Shown piece after piece: positions 8,416 to 15,639 of a DNA stretch of 64,000 nucleotides. This DNA is from Streptomyces sp. NBC_01214 (lineage in GTDB: Bacteria > Actinomycetota > Actinomycetes > Streptomycetales > Streptomycetaceae). Every line of letters starts with the position of its first letter. Position 1 is the stretch's first letter. Both the position numbers and the translations under genes were made by a program. Under the pieces are notes generated by a model. It worked only from the letters and a program-made list of their open reading frames with translations. It was not told where the DNA came from and searched no databases. The stretch covers positions 1,733,001 to 1,797,000 of the forward strand of contig NZ_JAPEOS010000002.1 in the NCBI RefSeq assembly GCF_026340975.1. The letters are read 5' to 3'.

Positions 8416-9995
8416 CCGACCACGCCACCGACGTCCTCGTCGTCGGCGGCGGACCGGCCGCCACCTGGGCCGCCCTCAAGGCCGCCGGGGCCGGGGCCCG
8501 GGTCGTCCTCGCCGACAAGGGCTACTGCGGAACGAGCGGCGCCACGGCCGCGGGCGGCACCGGTGTCTGGTACGTCCCGCCCGAGCCCGCCGCCCGGGAG
8601 GCCGCCATGGCCTCCCGGGAGGGCCTCGGCGGGTACCTGGCCGACCGCCGCTGGATGGCCCGGGTCCTCGACGAGACCTACGACCGGATGAACGAGCTGG
8701 CCACGCAGGGCCGTTACCCGTTCCCCACCGGCCCGGACGGGCAGCCGCTCCGCAACGGGCTGCAGGGCCCCGAGTACATGCGGCGGATGCGCATCCGGAT
8801 CCGCCGGGCCGGGGTCCGCGTCCTCGACCACAGCCCGGTCACCGAGCTGCTCACCGACGCGGACGGGGCCGTCGCGGGCGCCGCCGGCTACCACCGTCAG
8901 CTGCGCGAGTCCTACCGGGTCCGGGCCGGCGCCGTGGTCCTCGCCACCGGCGGCTGCGCCTTCCTCAGCGGAGCACTCGGCACCAACACCAACACCGGCG
9001 ACGGCGCGCTCTTCGCCGCCGAGGCCGGAGCGGAGCTCTCCGGGATGGAGTTCTCCAACGCCTACGGGATCGCCCCCGAAGGCACCTCCGTCACCAAGAC
9101 CGCCTTCTACTCCTTCGCCACCTTCTACCAGGAGGACGGCAGTGTCCTGGAGGGCGCGGCCAGCCAGGGCGGCCGCTCGGTGATCGCCCGCGAACTCCTC
9201 ACCGGCGCGCGGGTCTACGCGCGCATCGACCGCGCCGACGAAGGAGTCCGGGCCGCGATGCGCCTCGCACAGCCCAACTTCTTCCTCACCTTCGACCGGC
9301 TCGGCATCGACCCCTTCACCGACCGGTTCGCGGTCACCCTGCTCGCCGAGGGCACGGTGCGCGGCACCGGCGGCATCCGGATCACCGGCGACGACTGCGC
9401 GACCGGCGTCCCCGGGCTGTACGCCGCCGGCGACGCGGCCACCCGTGAGGAGATCTGCGGGGGCTTCACCGGAGGCGGCAGCCACAACGCCGCCTGGGCC
9501 ATCTCCTCGGGCAGCTGGGCGGGCCGGGGCGCCGCCGGACACGCCCTGTCCCTCGGCGCCGACCGGGCCGCGGGCCGCCCCGTCACCGGCGCCGGCGGTG
9601 CGGGCCTGCGTCCGACGGGGAGCGCGGCCGCCGGACCGGAACACCGCGAGGCCGTGGCGCTCGTACAGCAGGAGGCGCTCCCCTACGACAAGAACTACCT
9701 CCGCCGCGGCGACGTCCTGGCGGCTTCCCTGCGCACCCTCGACACGGCGTGGACGCACCTGCGCGCGGGCCTGCACGGCGAGGGGGCCGATCTGGTCAGG
9801 GCCCGGCAGGCGGCGGCGATGACGGCGCACGCGCGGTGGATGTACGCGGCCGCCCTCGCCCGGCCCGAGACCCGGGGGATGGCCAAGCGCCTCGACCACC
9901 CGGACCAGGACCCGGCTCAGCACCACCGGATCCTGGTCGGCGGACTGGACCGGGTGTGGACCAGGCCGGCGGCGCGGGCGGGGGTGGCGGCGTGA
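8412..9995 (+). CDS. Fumarate reductase/succinate dehydrogenase-like FAD oxidoreductase
   Basis: A 527-residue flavoprotein with an N-terminal dinucleotide-binding motif VVGGGPAATWAALKAAGAG, a GTSGATAAGGTG flavin loop, and a C-terminal FAD motif GLYAAGDAATREEICGGFTGGGSHNAAWA as in fumarate reductase, aspartate oxidase and adenylylsulfate reductase alpha subunits. It starts inside the monooxygenase stop (ATGA) and overlaps the following ferredoxin gene (GTGA). A flavoprotein-ferredoxin pair like this resembles AprA/AprB-type arrangements, where the ferredoxin passes electrons to the flavin. Its reaction in organosulfur metabolism is unknown. The intended electron partner appears to be broken in this sequence. 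Confidence 0.8.
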   Translation: MTDHATDVLVVGGGPAATWAALKAAGAGARVVLADKGYCGTSGATAAGGTGVWYVPPEPAAREAAMASREGLGGYLADRRWMARVLDETYDRMNELATQGRYPFPTGPDGQPLRNGLQGPEYMRRMRIRIRRAGVRVLDHSPVTELLTDADGAVAGAAGYHRQLRESYRVRAGAVVLATGGCAFLSGALGTNTNTGDGALFAAEAGAELSGMEFSNAYGIAPEGTSVTKTAFYSFATFYQEDGSVLEGAASQGGRSVIARELLTGARVYARIDRADEGVRAAMRLAQPNFFLTFDRLGIDPFTDRFAVTLLAEGTVRGTGGIRITGDDCATGVPGLYAAGDAATREEICGGFTGGGSHNAAWAISSGSWAGRGAAGHALSLGADRAAGRPVTGAGGAGLRPTGSAAAGPEHREAVALVQQEALPYDKNYLRRGDVLAASLRTLDTAWTHLRAGLHGEGADLVRARQAAAMTAHARWMYAAALARPETRGMAKRLDHPDQDPAQHHRILVGGLDRVWTRPAARAGVAA

Positions 9996-10374
9996 CCGAA
10001 CTCGTGTCGGCGGGGCGCTGCATCTCCCCCTAGGCCTTCGGCCTGGAGGCGCCCCCGGCGACAAGTGCGTGGAGGTGTGCCCGACGGACGTCTTCGAACG
10101 GGGGCCCGAGGGGATTCCGCTGCTGGCACGGCAGGAGGACTGCCAGACCTGCTTCCTGTGCGAGGCGAACTGCCCGGTGGACGCGCTGTTCGTGGCCCCG
10201 CTGACCCGCCCCCTTCCGGAGGATCCGGCCGTACGGGACGAAGCGGGGCTGGTGAGCCGGGGGTTGCTCGGCAGCTACCGGCGCCACATCGGCTGGGGCG
10301 AAGGGCGGACGCCCGGATCGCTGCGGGCGATCGGGCCGCCGCTGGGCCGGTCCGCGCCGCCGATCACGTCCTGA
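9992..10374 (+). pseudogene. 4Fe-4S ferredoxin gene disrupted by a palindromic insertion
   Basis: The gene begins normally at GTG 9992 (VTELVSAGRCI) and later resumes in another frame as DKCVEVCPTDVFE, then EDCQTCFLCEANCP. Together these make a two-cluster bacterial ferredoxin. Between ATC (10022-10024) and GAC (10060-10062) lies an unrelated GC-rich palindrome. It adds an in-frame TAG at 10031 and a net shift of about 29 bases, and removes the second cysteine of the first CxxCxxC motif. A restart at GTG 10069 would lack three cluster-I cysteines and has no good ribosome binding site. The product is therefore probably absent or one-cluster only. The gene is last in the sulfur operon and a strong terminator follows. 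A sequencing artefact is possible but unlikely, given that the insertion is itself a structured repeat. Confidence 0.82.
10024..10056. repeat. REP/MITE-like palindromic element inside the ferredoxin gene
   Basis: The core AGGCC-TTC-GGCCT (10032-10044) forms a perfect stem. It is flanked by a C-rich left arm (CTCCCCC) and an imperfect right arm (GGAGGCGCCCCC). The shape resembles the very common small intergenic palindromes of Streptomyces genomes, which have a GGCC-TTCG-type tip and CCCCC arms; that resemblance is from memory, not a search. No target-site duplication is obvious. Confidence 0.6.
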
Positions 10375-10375
10375 G

Positions 10376-10420
10376 CGCGTGCGCGCCGCCGGAACCCAGC
10401 GCTCCGGCGGCGCGCACGCG
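10376..10420 (+). terminator. Strong terminator after the sulfur operon, 18-bp perfect stem
   Basis: CGCGTGCGCGCCGCCGGA (10376-10393) pairs perfectly with TCCGGCGGCGCGCACGCG (10403-10420) across a nine-base loop, starting two bases after the ferredoxin stop. It lies between convergent units and may also act on the oxidoreductase gene reading the other way. Confidence 0.8.
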
Positions 10421-10564
10421 TGGGGGCCCAGGAGGTCCCGCCGAAAAACGATCTCGGGAAAGGCGGGGAGACGGGCCCGTTTCCGGGCGCAAGGTGGCTC
10501 ATCGGCCGACCACGGGGACCCCGTGTGCCGCCGGAGGAGGTCAGCAGGTCAGTGGGGCAGGTCT

Positions 10565-11485
10565 TCAGACGGTCAGGACGATCTTGCCGCGGGTGCGGCC
10601 CGCGGCGCTCAGCTCCCAGGCCCCGGCGGCCTCGGCGAGCGGCAGCGCGTGCTCCACGTTGACCGTGAGCTTCCCCGCGTCGGCCAAGTCCGCCAGGAAG
10701 GTCAGGTCGGCGGTGTCCGGGCGCACCCACAGCTGGTGGGCGCCCTTGGCGGCCGCGTTGTAGTCGGCGATGGAGACCACCCGGTGGCGTTCCTTGACCA
10801 GGGACTGGAGCGTCTCGATCACCCCGTCGCCGTAGAAGTCCAGGCCCGCGTCGACGCCGTCGGGCGCGAGTTCGCGGATCCGGTCCGCCATCCCCTCCCC
10901 GTACAGCACGGGCTCCGCGCCGAGGGAGCGCAGGTAGTCGTGGTTGTGCGCGCCCGCCGTGCCGATGACCCGCAGGCCGAGCGCGACCGCGATCTGTACG
11001 CCGAAGGATCCGGTGCCGCCGGCCGCGGAGTGGATGACCACGGTCTCCCCGGCCTTGAGGCCGGCGCGGGTGAGCGACTGGTAGGCGGTGAGGCCGGCCA
11101 GCGGGAGGCCCGCGGCCTGCTCGAAGCTCAGCTCGCGGGGCTTGCGGGCGAGGGTGCGGACGGGGGCGGACACCAGCTCGGCGTACGTGCCGAGTTCGAC
11201 CCACTCCTTGCGGACGTAGCCGTAGACCTCGTCGCCGACGGCGTAGTCGAAGGTGTCCTCGCCGACCGCTTCGACGACTCCGGCCACGTCCCAGCCGGGT
11301 ATGACCGGGTAGCGGACTTCGAGGATCGGGTCGAGGTATCCGGCGGCGAGCTTCCAGTCCACCGGATTGACGCCGGCTGCCTTGACGCGGACGAGCACCT
11401 CGCCCGGTCCCACCTTGGGCGTCGGTACGTCAACGAGCTGGAGCGTGGCGGGAGTTCCGTATGCGCTGTATGCGATGGCCTTCAT
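10565..11485 (-). CDS. NADPH-dependent quinone oxidoreductase-type MDR protein
   Basis: A 306-residue member of the zinc-free medium-chain dehydrogenase/reductase group (QOR/zeta-crystallin-like). It has the GroES-like N-terminal domain (GEVLVRVKAAGVNPVDWKL) and a nucleotide-binding motif SAAGGTGSFGVQIA around residue 150. Such enzymes reduce quinones or other electron-poor alkenes with NADPH. The ATG at 11485 has GGGGA at the right distance; a TTG four codons upstream is in frame but less likely. It is followed on the same strand by no other gene and is preceded by the DUF2470 gene, 42 bases away, so they may be cotranscribed. Confidence 0.87.
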   Translation of the reverse strand: MKAIAYSAYGTPATLQLVDVPTPKVGPGEVLVRVKAAGVNPVDWKLAAGYLDPILEVRYPVIPGWDVAGVVEAVGEDTFDYAVGDEVYGYVRKEWVELGTYAELVSAPVRTLARKPRELSFEQAAGLPLAGLTAYQSLTRAGLKAGETVVIHSAAGGTGSFGVQIAVALGLRVIGTAGAHNHDYLRSLGAEPVLYGEGMADRIRELAPDGVDAGLDFYGDGVIETLQSLVKERHRVVSIADYNAAAKGAHQLWVRPDTADLTFLADLADAGKLTVNVEHALPLAEAAGAWELSAAGRTRGKIVLTV

Positions 11486-11527
11486 GATCGTCCCCAACGC
11501 GGGTCCGCGGCCGGGTATTCCGGTCCG

Positions 11528-12247
11528 TCAGGCCGGCAGGGTGTTGCGGTGCGAGCTCCGCCGGGCCGCGCTGAAGAGCGCCTGGATCTGCGTACCGGCC
11601 TGCTCGACGTCGTCGAGGGGCGAGGGGAAGGCCAGCCGCACGTCGCGGTGGCCGCGCCGCTCCTCCAGCCGCAGGGTGATCCCGTACCGGTCCATGGCGA
11701 CCGGCAGCGCGCGGAGCACCGCGGCGGTGGGCTGCGGCCGGACCAGCCGCAGCAGCAGGGTGACCAGGTCGTGGTGGTCGTCGAGGAGGTGCGTGAGCAT
11801 GCCCGCCTCGTACGGGGACAGCGGGTCGGGGCGGGCCGCGTCCAGCTCTTCGAGGCCGACGTGCGAGACGCCTTCCGGGGTCTCCAGGACGGCCCGGTCG
11901 AATTCCATGCAGGTGGAGTCGGCTCCGGAGCCTTCGGCCAGGTCGGAGTAGGGGGTGAGGAGGCGGCCCAGCACGGTGACGCGGGCGCGCACCCGGTCCC
12001 GCACGGGGGTGGGGGCGATGTCGGTGAACTCCAGCCGGATCGACGGCCGGTACTCGGACCCGCCGCCGGGCTCGACGGGGTGCAGGTGCAGCCGTCCCAT
12101 CGGGTCGCCGCCGTCGAGGTGGCGGACCTCGGAGCGCAGTCCGTCGGTCACCACGGTCATGGAGTGCGCGGCGGTCAGGATCGACCGGATGCGCTCGGCA
12201 TCGGTGGGCCGGTCGGCCGGGGTGGCGGGGGCACCGAACAGGCGCAT
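11528..12247 (-). CDS. DUF2470 (HugZ-type C-terminal domain) protein under iron control
   Basis: A 239-residue soluble protein. The C-terminal part, with MLTHLLDDHHDLVTLLLRLV and RYGITLRLEERRG, resembles the DUF2470 domain found in HugZ-like haem-utilisation proteins. The N-terminal half (RIRSILTAAHSMTVVTDG) looks like a second, divergent copy or a degenerate split-barrel. GAGGAGAG precedes the ATG. A near-consensus DtxR/DmdR iron box lies 26 bases upstream, so expression should rise under iron limitation. A role in haem or siderophore-iron handling is inferred from that box and the domain; no catalytic residue can be named. Confidence 0.72.
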   Translation of the reverse strand: MRLFGAPATPADRPTDAERIRSILTAAHSMTVVTDGLRSEVRHLDGGDPMGRLHLHPVEPGGGSEYRPSIRLEFTDIAPTPVRDRVRARVTVLGRLLTPYSDLAEGSGADSTCMEFDRAVLETPEGVSHVGLEELDAARPDPLSPYEAGMLTHLLDDHHDLVTLLLRLVRPQPTAAVLRALPVAMDRYGITLRLEERRGHRDVRLAFPSPLDDVEQAGTQIQALFSAARRSSHRNTLPA

Positions 12248-12272
12248 GCGGATCTCTCCTCGTCCGAGTGAC

Positions 12273-12291
12273 TTAGGTATGCCTAACCTAA
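12273..12291 (-). promoter_or_regulatory. DmdR1/IdeR-type iron box
   Basis: TTAGGTATGCCTAACCTAA on the plus strand reads, on the minus strand, as TTAGGTTAGGCATACCTAA. This matches the DtxR/IdeR/DmdR consensus TTAGGTTAGGCTCACCTAA at 17 of 19 positions. It sits 26 bases before the DUF2470 start, where a bound repressor would block the promoter. Confidence 0.85.
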
Positions 12292-12370
12292 CCTATCTGG
12301 CCCTTCGAGAGTACCCGGCATGCTCGTGTCGTTGTTGGGCTGAACGGGTGAAACGCGAGAGGATGGGGGG

Positions 12371-12406
12371 ATGCACATGAAGCGCACGGCCGAGGCGGCC
12401 CGGTGA
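12371..12406 (+). CDS. Eleven-residue upstream ORF coupled to the sepF paralogue
   Basis: ATG CAC ATG AAG begins an 11-codon ORF (MHMKRTAEAAR) with a GGATGGGGGG purine-rich stretch just before it. Its TGA (12404-12406) overlaps the GTG start of the following gene as GTGA. It may serve to load ribosomes for coupled translation, since the sepF-like start itself has only a weak GAGG. It could also be chance. Confidence 0.4.
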   Translation: MHMKRTAEAAR

Positions 12407-12798
12407 GCAGGTACGACGTCACCGACGAACAGTGGGAGGGGCTCGCGCAGGTGGTCCCCCTGCGCAGTCGCAACGAATGGCCCTCCCGGGTGGACCACCG
12501 CACGATTCCGACGGCGCCCGGGGCGTCGGCGGCGGAACAGCGGCGCTTCGTGGTGATCAGAGTTCAGATCTTCGCGGACGCGCGGGAGGTGGCGGAGTAC
12601 CTGATCGCGCAGATCCCGGTACTGCTCGACCTCACCGGGGCGGACAGCGAAGTGGCCAAGCGGATCCTGGACTTCAGCAGCGGTGTGGTCTTCGGCCTGG
12701 GCAGCGGGATGCACCGGGTGGACCGGAACGTCTTCCTGCTCGCGCCGGTGGGGACCGAGGTCGAGGGGATCGCGGCCGCGGCCGTCCCCCGATCGTAG
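12403..12798 (+). CDS. sepF: SepF-like cell division protein
   Basis: A 131-residue protein ending in the SepF core: VIRVQIFADAREVAEYLIAQIPVLLDLTG, then AKRILDFSSGVVFGLGSGMHRVDRNVFLLAPVGTEV. SepF polymerises and links FtsZ to the membrane in Gram-positive and actinobacterial septation. This protein lacks an evident N-terminal amphipathic membrane helix and a long linker. Streptomyces genomes carry several SepF paralogues, and this looks like one of the shorter ones rather than the division-cluster copy. GTG start, overlapping the stop of a mini-ORF. Confidence 0.85.
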   Translation: MSRYDVTDEQWEGLAQVVPLRSRNEWPSRVDHRTIPTAPGASAAEQRRFVVIRVQIFADAREVAEYLIAQIPVLLDLTGADSEVAKRILDFSSGVVFGLGSGMHRVDRNVFLLAPVGTEVEGIAAAAVPRS

Positions 12799-12865
12799 GA
12801 AGGTCCCCGAGAGGGAACGGTTCGCCGGAGCCGCGGGGGGTCCGGCGGGCCGTACCGTCCCGCGC

Positions 12866-14113
12866 ATGGACGCCACCCCGGACGCGACGGCCGAGCGCAC
12901 CGCCGCCGCCGTCGCGTTAGCCGACCCCCGCACCGATTCCCCCGAGGCCGGACCGGCCGGCGAGCTGCCCGCCGCCGAGCCCGCGCAGCGCCAGCCCCGG
13001 CCCGTCGTCACCGAGTTGCGGCTCTCCGCCTTCGGGCCGCACCGCTCGGCGGTCTTCCCGCTCGGCCCCCTCACCCTCTTCGCCGGGCCGAGCGGCAGCG
13101 GCAAGTCCCAGGCCCTGGCCGCCTACGAGGCCCTGGCCGGGCTGGCGTCCGGCGCCGTGCTGGAGGAGGTCTTCCCGGATCCGCGCGCCCGCATCCCAGA
13201 CCGGGCCGTCCCCGACGCGCAGCGCCGGCGCGGGTTCCGCCTCGGCTGCACCGTGGACGGACCCGTCGGCCCGGTCCGGCTCGACCTCGCCGTCCAGGCC
13301 GAGCCCGCGCTGCGCATCGTCGGCGAACGGCTCTCGCAGGACGGGCAGGTCCTGCTCGCCACCGCCCTGCGCGACCCCGGCCGGAGCTCGGTCCAGGCCG
13401 CCTGGCTGACCGGCGGCGCCATCGGCGTCACCAGGGCGCCGCTGCCCGACGACCGGCTCGGCACGGCACTGCTCCCGCTCCGCGTCGCCGGCTCCACCGC
13501 GGGCCAGCGCCAGGTCCTGGCCGCCGCCGAACAAGTGGTCGTGGCCCTGCGCGCGGTGTTCCCCTGCGACCCCCGCCCGGACCTGATGCGCGCCGCCGTC
13601 CCGCCGGGCGAGGGCCGGCTGCTGGGCGACTGCGCCAACCTGGCCGACGTGCTGCGCCGGACCCGCAGCGAATGCGGCACCCGCCACGCGCTGCTGGCGG
13701 AGGCGGCCCGCACCGGCTGCGCGGGGCCCGTCGCGGGGCTGGACGTACGGGCCGCGGGCGGCGGCCCCGTCGCGGCGGTACTGGACCGGGGCCCCGACCG
13801 GCCCGCCACGGAGCTGGCCCGACTGGGCGCGGGCGAACTCCGCTTCCTCGCGTTGGCGCTGGTCCTGCTGACCGGGCCGGGAGTGCTGGCCGTGGACCCG
13901 GCGGCCGAACTGCTCTCCGCGCGGCAGGCGCTGACGGTGCTGGCCGACGACTTCGACCGGGGCCTCGACCGGCGCCAGAGCGCCGAACTGCTGCGCCTCG
14001 CCGTCTTGTCCTGCGGTCGCGGTCACATCCGGCTGGTGGCGGCGGTGGGGGAGGGGGCCGCGGCCGCCGCCCGCGACCTCGCGGGCGTCGCGATGGTAGA
14101 CCTGGGGGCATGA
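12866..14113 (+). CDS. AAA/SMC-like ATPase with an early TTA codon
   Basis: A 415-residue P-loop protein. After an Ala/Pro-rich lead, residues about 50-80 read ELRLSAFGPHRSAVFPLGPLTLFAGPSGSGKSQALAAYEAL, an AAA_23/OLD/RecF-type N-terminus with Walker A GPSGSGKS. A degenerate signature region follows (ELARLGAGELRFLALALVLLTGPGVLAVD), the last part resembling Walker B without the usual DE pair. Codon 18 is TTA (12917-12919), the rare leucine codon read by the bldA tRNA, so translation may be restricted to late growth. No clear ribosome binding site precedes ATG 12866; if translation began downstream the TTA would be excluded. It overlaps the MazG-like gene by ATGA. The biological role is unknown. 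Confidence 0.72.
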   Translation: MDATPDATAERTAAAVALADPRTDSPEAGPAGELPAAEPAQRQPRPVVTELRLSAFGPHRSAVFPLGPLTLFAGPSGSGKSQALAAYEALAGLASGAVLEEVFPDPRARIPDRAVPDAQRRRGFRLGCTVDGPVGPVRLDLAVQAEPALRIVGERLSQDGQVLLATALRDPGRSSVQAAWLTGGAIGVTRAPLPDDRLGTALLPLRVAGSTAGQRQVLAAAEQVVVALRAVFPCDPRPDLMRAAVPPGEGRLLGDCANLADVLRRTRSECGTRHALLAEAARTGCAGPVAGLDVRAAGGGPVAAVLDRGPDRPATELARLGAGELRFLALALVLLTGPGVLAVDPAAELLSARQALTVLADDFDRGLDRRQSAELLRLAVLSCGRGHIRLVAAVGEGAAAAARDLAGVAMVDLGA

Positions 14114-14523
14114 ACGAGACGCAGCCGCCGGCCCGGCCGGCCCAGCCGCCCCAGCCGTCCGAACAGCGACCCGAGGAGCGGCTGGACCGACTGCAGCGCC
14201 GGCTCGCGCAGTTCGCTGCGGCGCGCGGTTGGGAGCCGTACCACACGCCCAAGAACCTGGCGGTGGCGCTCAGCGTGGAGGCGTCCGAACTGGTCGAAAT
14301 CTTCCAGTGGCTGACACCCGAGCAGTCGGCGAAGATCATGGAGAAGCCGGAATCGGCCCACCGCGTGGCCGATGAGGTGGCCGACGTGCTCGCGTATCTG
14401 CTGCAGTTCTGTGAGGTTCTCGGGGTGGATGTGCTGGATGCGCTCGCCGCGAAGATCGAGAGGAATGAACTCCGCTTTCCCGTGCCGGGTACATCGACAC
14501 CAAATAGTCACTCTTCGGAGTGA
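14110..14523 (+). CDS. MazG-like nucleotide pyrophosphohydrolase
   Basis: A 137-residue protein of the all-alpha NTP pyrophosphatase superfamily. The metal-binding helices are visible as VEASELVEIFQW and VADEVADVLAYLLQF, preceded by KNLAVALS. Relatives (dCTPase/YpjD/RS21-C6 type) hydrolyse non-canonical or excess nucleotides to monophosphates. The first 25 residues are Pro/Gln-rich. It starts inside the ATPase stop codon, so the two are translationally coupled, suggesting a joint nucleotide-related function. Confidence 0.85.
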   Translation: MNETQPPARPAQPPQPSEQRPEERLDRLQRRLAQFAAARGWEPYHTPKNLAVALSVEASELVEIFQWLTPEQSAKIMEKPESAHRVADEVADVLAYLLQFCEVLGVDVLDALAAKIERNELRFPVPGTSTPNSHSSE

Positions 14524-14646
14524 TGGACTCATCCACAATCACGTTTGTGTCCACATTTTCCGAATACCCCTGGCTTTACTGGCTCATTGCCCTCACTCTG
14601 GGTAGTGGTGAGGACGGCGGGATGTCGTGCGGACGGGGGACGGCAT

Positions 14647-15132
14647 ATGGATGCGGTACGGCTCATCGCGGCCGGCCGGCACGCGCTGGCACAGAGTGGG
14701 GTCGCGTGGGACATCGTGGGCGAGGCCTGGCAGGCCCAGGCGCTCGCGCAGGGCATAGGGAGCTATCTGGCGGTCACCGGGCCGCCCGAACTGAGACCGG
14801 AGGCACGGGGACTGGGGGAAGCGGGAAGTAGAGGCTGCGGGGTGCTCGATCGGGCGGCCCTGCGCGGAGAGGGCAGCGCGCCCGCATATCCGCCGCGAGC
14901 CGCGCAGTTGAGCGGGGTGTCGGACGTCCGGCAGGCGCTGCTCGGACTCCAGGCGCTGCTGGGTGAAGTGGGGATAGCCCTGGTCGGGGTGGCCTGCGGG
15001 ACGGACGACGAGGCCCTGTACTGGCAGTGCATAGAGTCGATCGACGCGGCCGACGAGTCGAGCGACCGGGTACGGGCGATCCTGCGCCGCATGGCGGTCC
15101 GTGAGCGGGGGTCGGCCTCGGGCGTGGCCTGA
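14647..15132 (+). CDS. Conserved actinobacterial protein of unknown function (resembles DUF6099)
   Basis: A 161-residue soluble protein opening MDAVRLIAAGRHALAQSG and containing VGEAWQAQALAQGIGSYLAVTGPPELR and LYWQCIESIDAADESSDRV. This pattern resembles Streptomyces proteins grouped as DUF6099; that assignment is from memory. There are no signal peptide, membrane segments or catalytic motifs. GGGGGAC precedes the ATG. The 123-base gap before it is AT-rich for this genome and probably contains its promoter. A hairpin terminator follows. Confidence 0.65.
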   Translation: MDAVRLIAAGRHALAQSGVAWDIVGEAWQAQALAQGIGSYLAVTGPPELRPEARGLGEAGSRGCGVLDRAALRGEGSAPAYPPRAAQLSGVSDVRQALLGLQALLGEVGIALVGVACGTDDEALYWQCIESIDAADESSDRVRAILRRMAVRERGSASGVA

Positions 15133-15148
15133 GGGTGACACCCTCTAG

Positions 15149-15174
15149 GGGTCCCGCCGTGCGCGGCGGGACCC
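15149..15174. terminator. Bidirectional terminator between convergent genes
   Basis: GGGTCCCGCCG pairs with CGGCGGGACCC across a four-base TGCG loop. It lies between the stop at 15132 and the stop of the reverse-strand gene at 15181. Confidence 0.75.
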
Positions 15175-15180
15175 GCACGG

Positions 15181-15435
15181 TCAGGACGGTCGGTGGGACG
15201 GGCGCTCGCCCTCGGGGGTGCGGTCCGTGGAGGCCTGGAGCTCGGCATCGAGCTGCGACAGGTCGGCGTTCAGCGCGGCCATCAGGTCTTCCATCTGCTG
15301 GATGGAACCCTTCGGCGCGCCGCCGGCCTGATCGGCGGCCTCGGACTCCTGACCTGCCCGGTCGTGTGCTGACTGCGCTGCCCGTCCGGTCGGTCCGGTG
15401 TGTCGGCGGGTCTCCGGCACGGCCTCGTGGGACAT
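15181..15435 (-). CDS. Small hydrophilic protein of unknown function
   Basis: An 84-residue ORF with a strong GAGGAGG ribosome binding site. The N-terminal half is rich in Gln, Ala, Thr and charged residues. The C-terminal half is predicted helical (QQMEDLMAALNADLSQLDAELQ), a short amphipathic or coiled-coil stretch with regularly spaced Leu. There are no signal, membrane segment or known motif. A short hairpin (CCTTCCG-GGG-CGGAAGG, 15457-15473) lies in the region before the start. I do not recognise the family. The good start site and isolated terminators make it more than a chance ORF. Confidence 0.55.
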   Translation of the reverse strand: MSHEAVPETRRHTGPTGRAAQSAHDRAGQESEAADQAGGAPKGSIQQMEDLMAALNADLSQLDAELQASTDRTPEGERPSHRPS

Positions 15436-15639
15436 GGCGGCCTCCTCGGCCCTGGCCCTTCCGGGGCGGAAGGGGGCGGTGGACGCACCAGCGGGACGCC
15501 GCCGGCGCGCGGGCCGGGGCGGTCCGGCTCCGTCCGAGCCAACGATCCCCGTACGGGCCGGTCACTGGCGGGCCCGGGCGTGGGCCGTCCGGTTGACGAA
15601 GATTCACCCTGCCGAGGCGGGAAGTGCAGGATGGGGGGC

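Noticed and set aside
10069..10374. Intact 101-residue ferredoxin starting at GTG 10069
   Set aside because: It lacks three cysteines of the first cluster and a ribosome binding site, and the normal N-terminus lies upstream in another frame; treated as a disrupted gene.
15181..15435. Prokaryotic ubiquitin-like protein (Pup) or RiPP precursor
   Set aside because: Size and helical C-terminus are suggestive, but there is no C-terminal Gly-Gly-Glu/Gln, no Cys/Ser/Thr core, and no proteasome or modification genes nearby.
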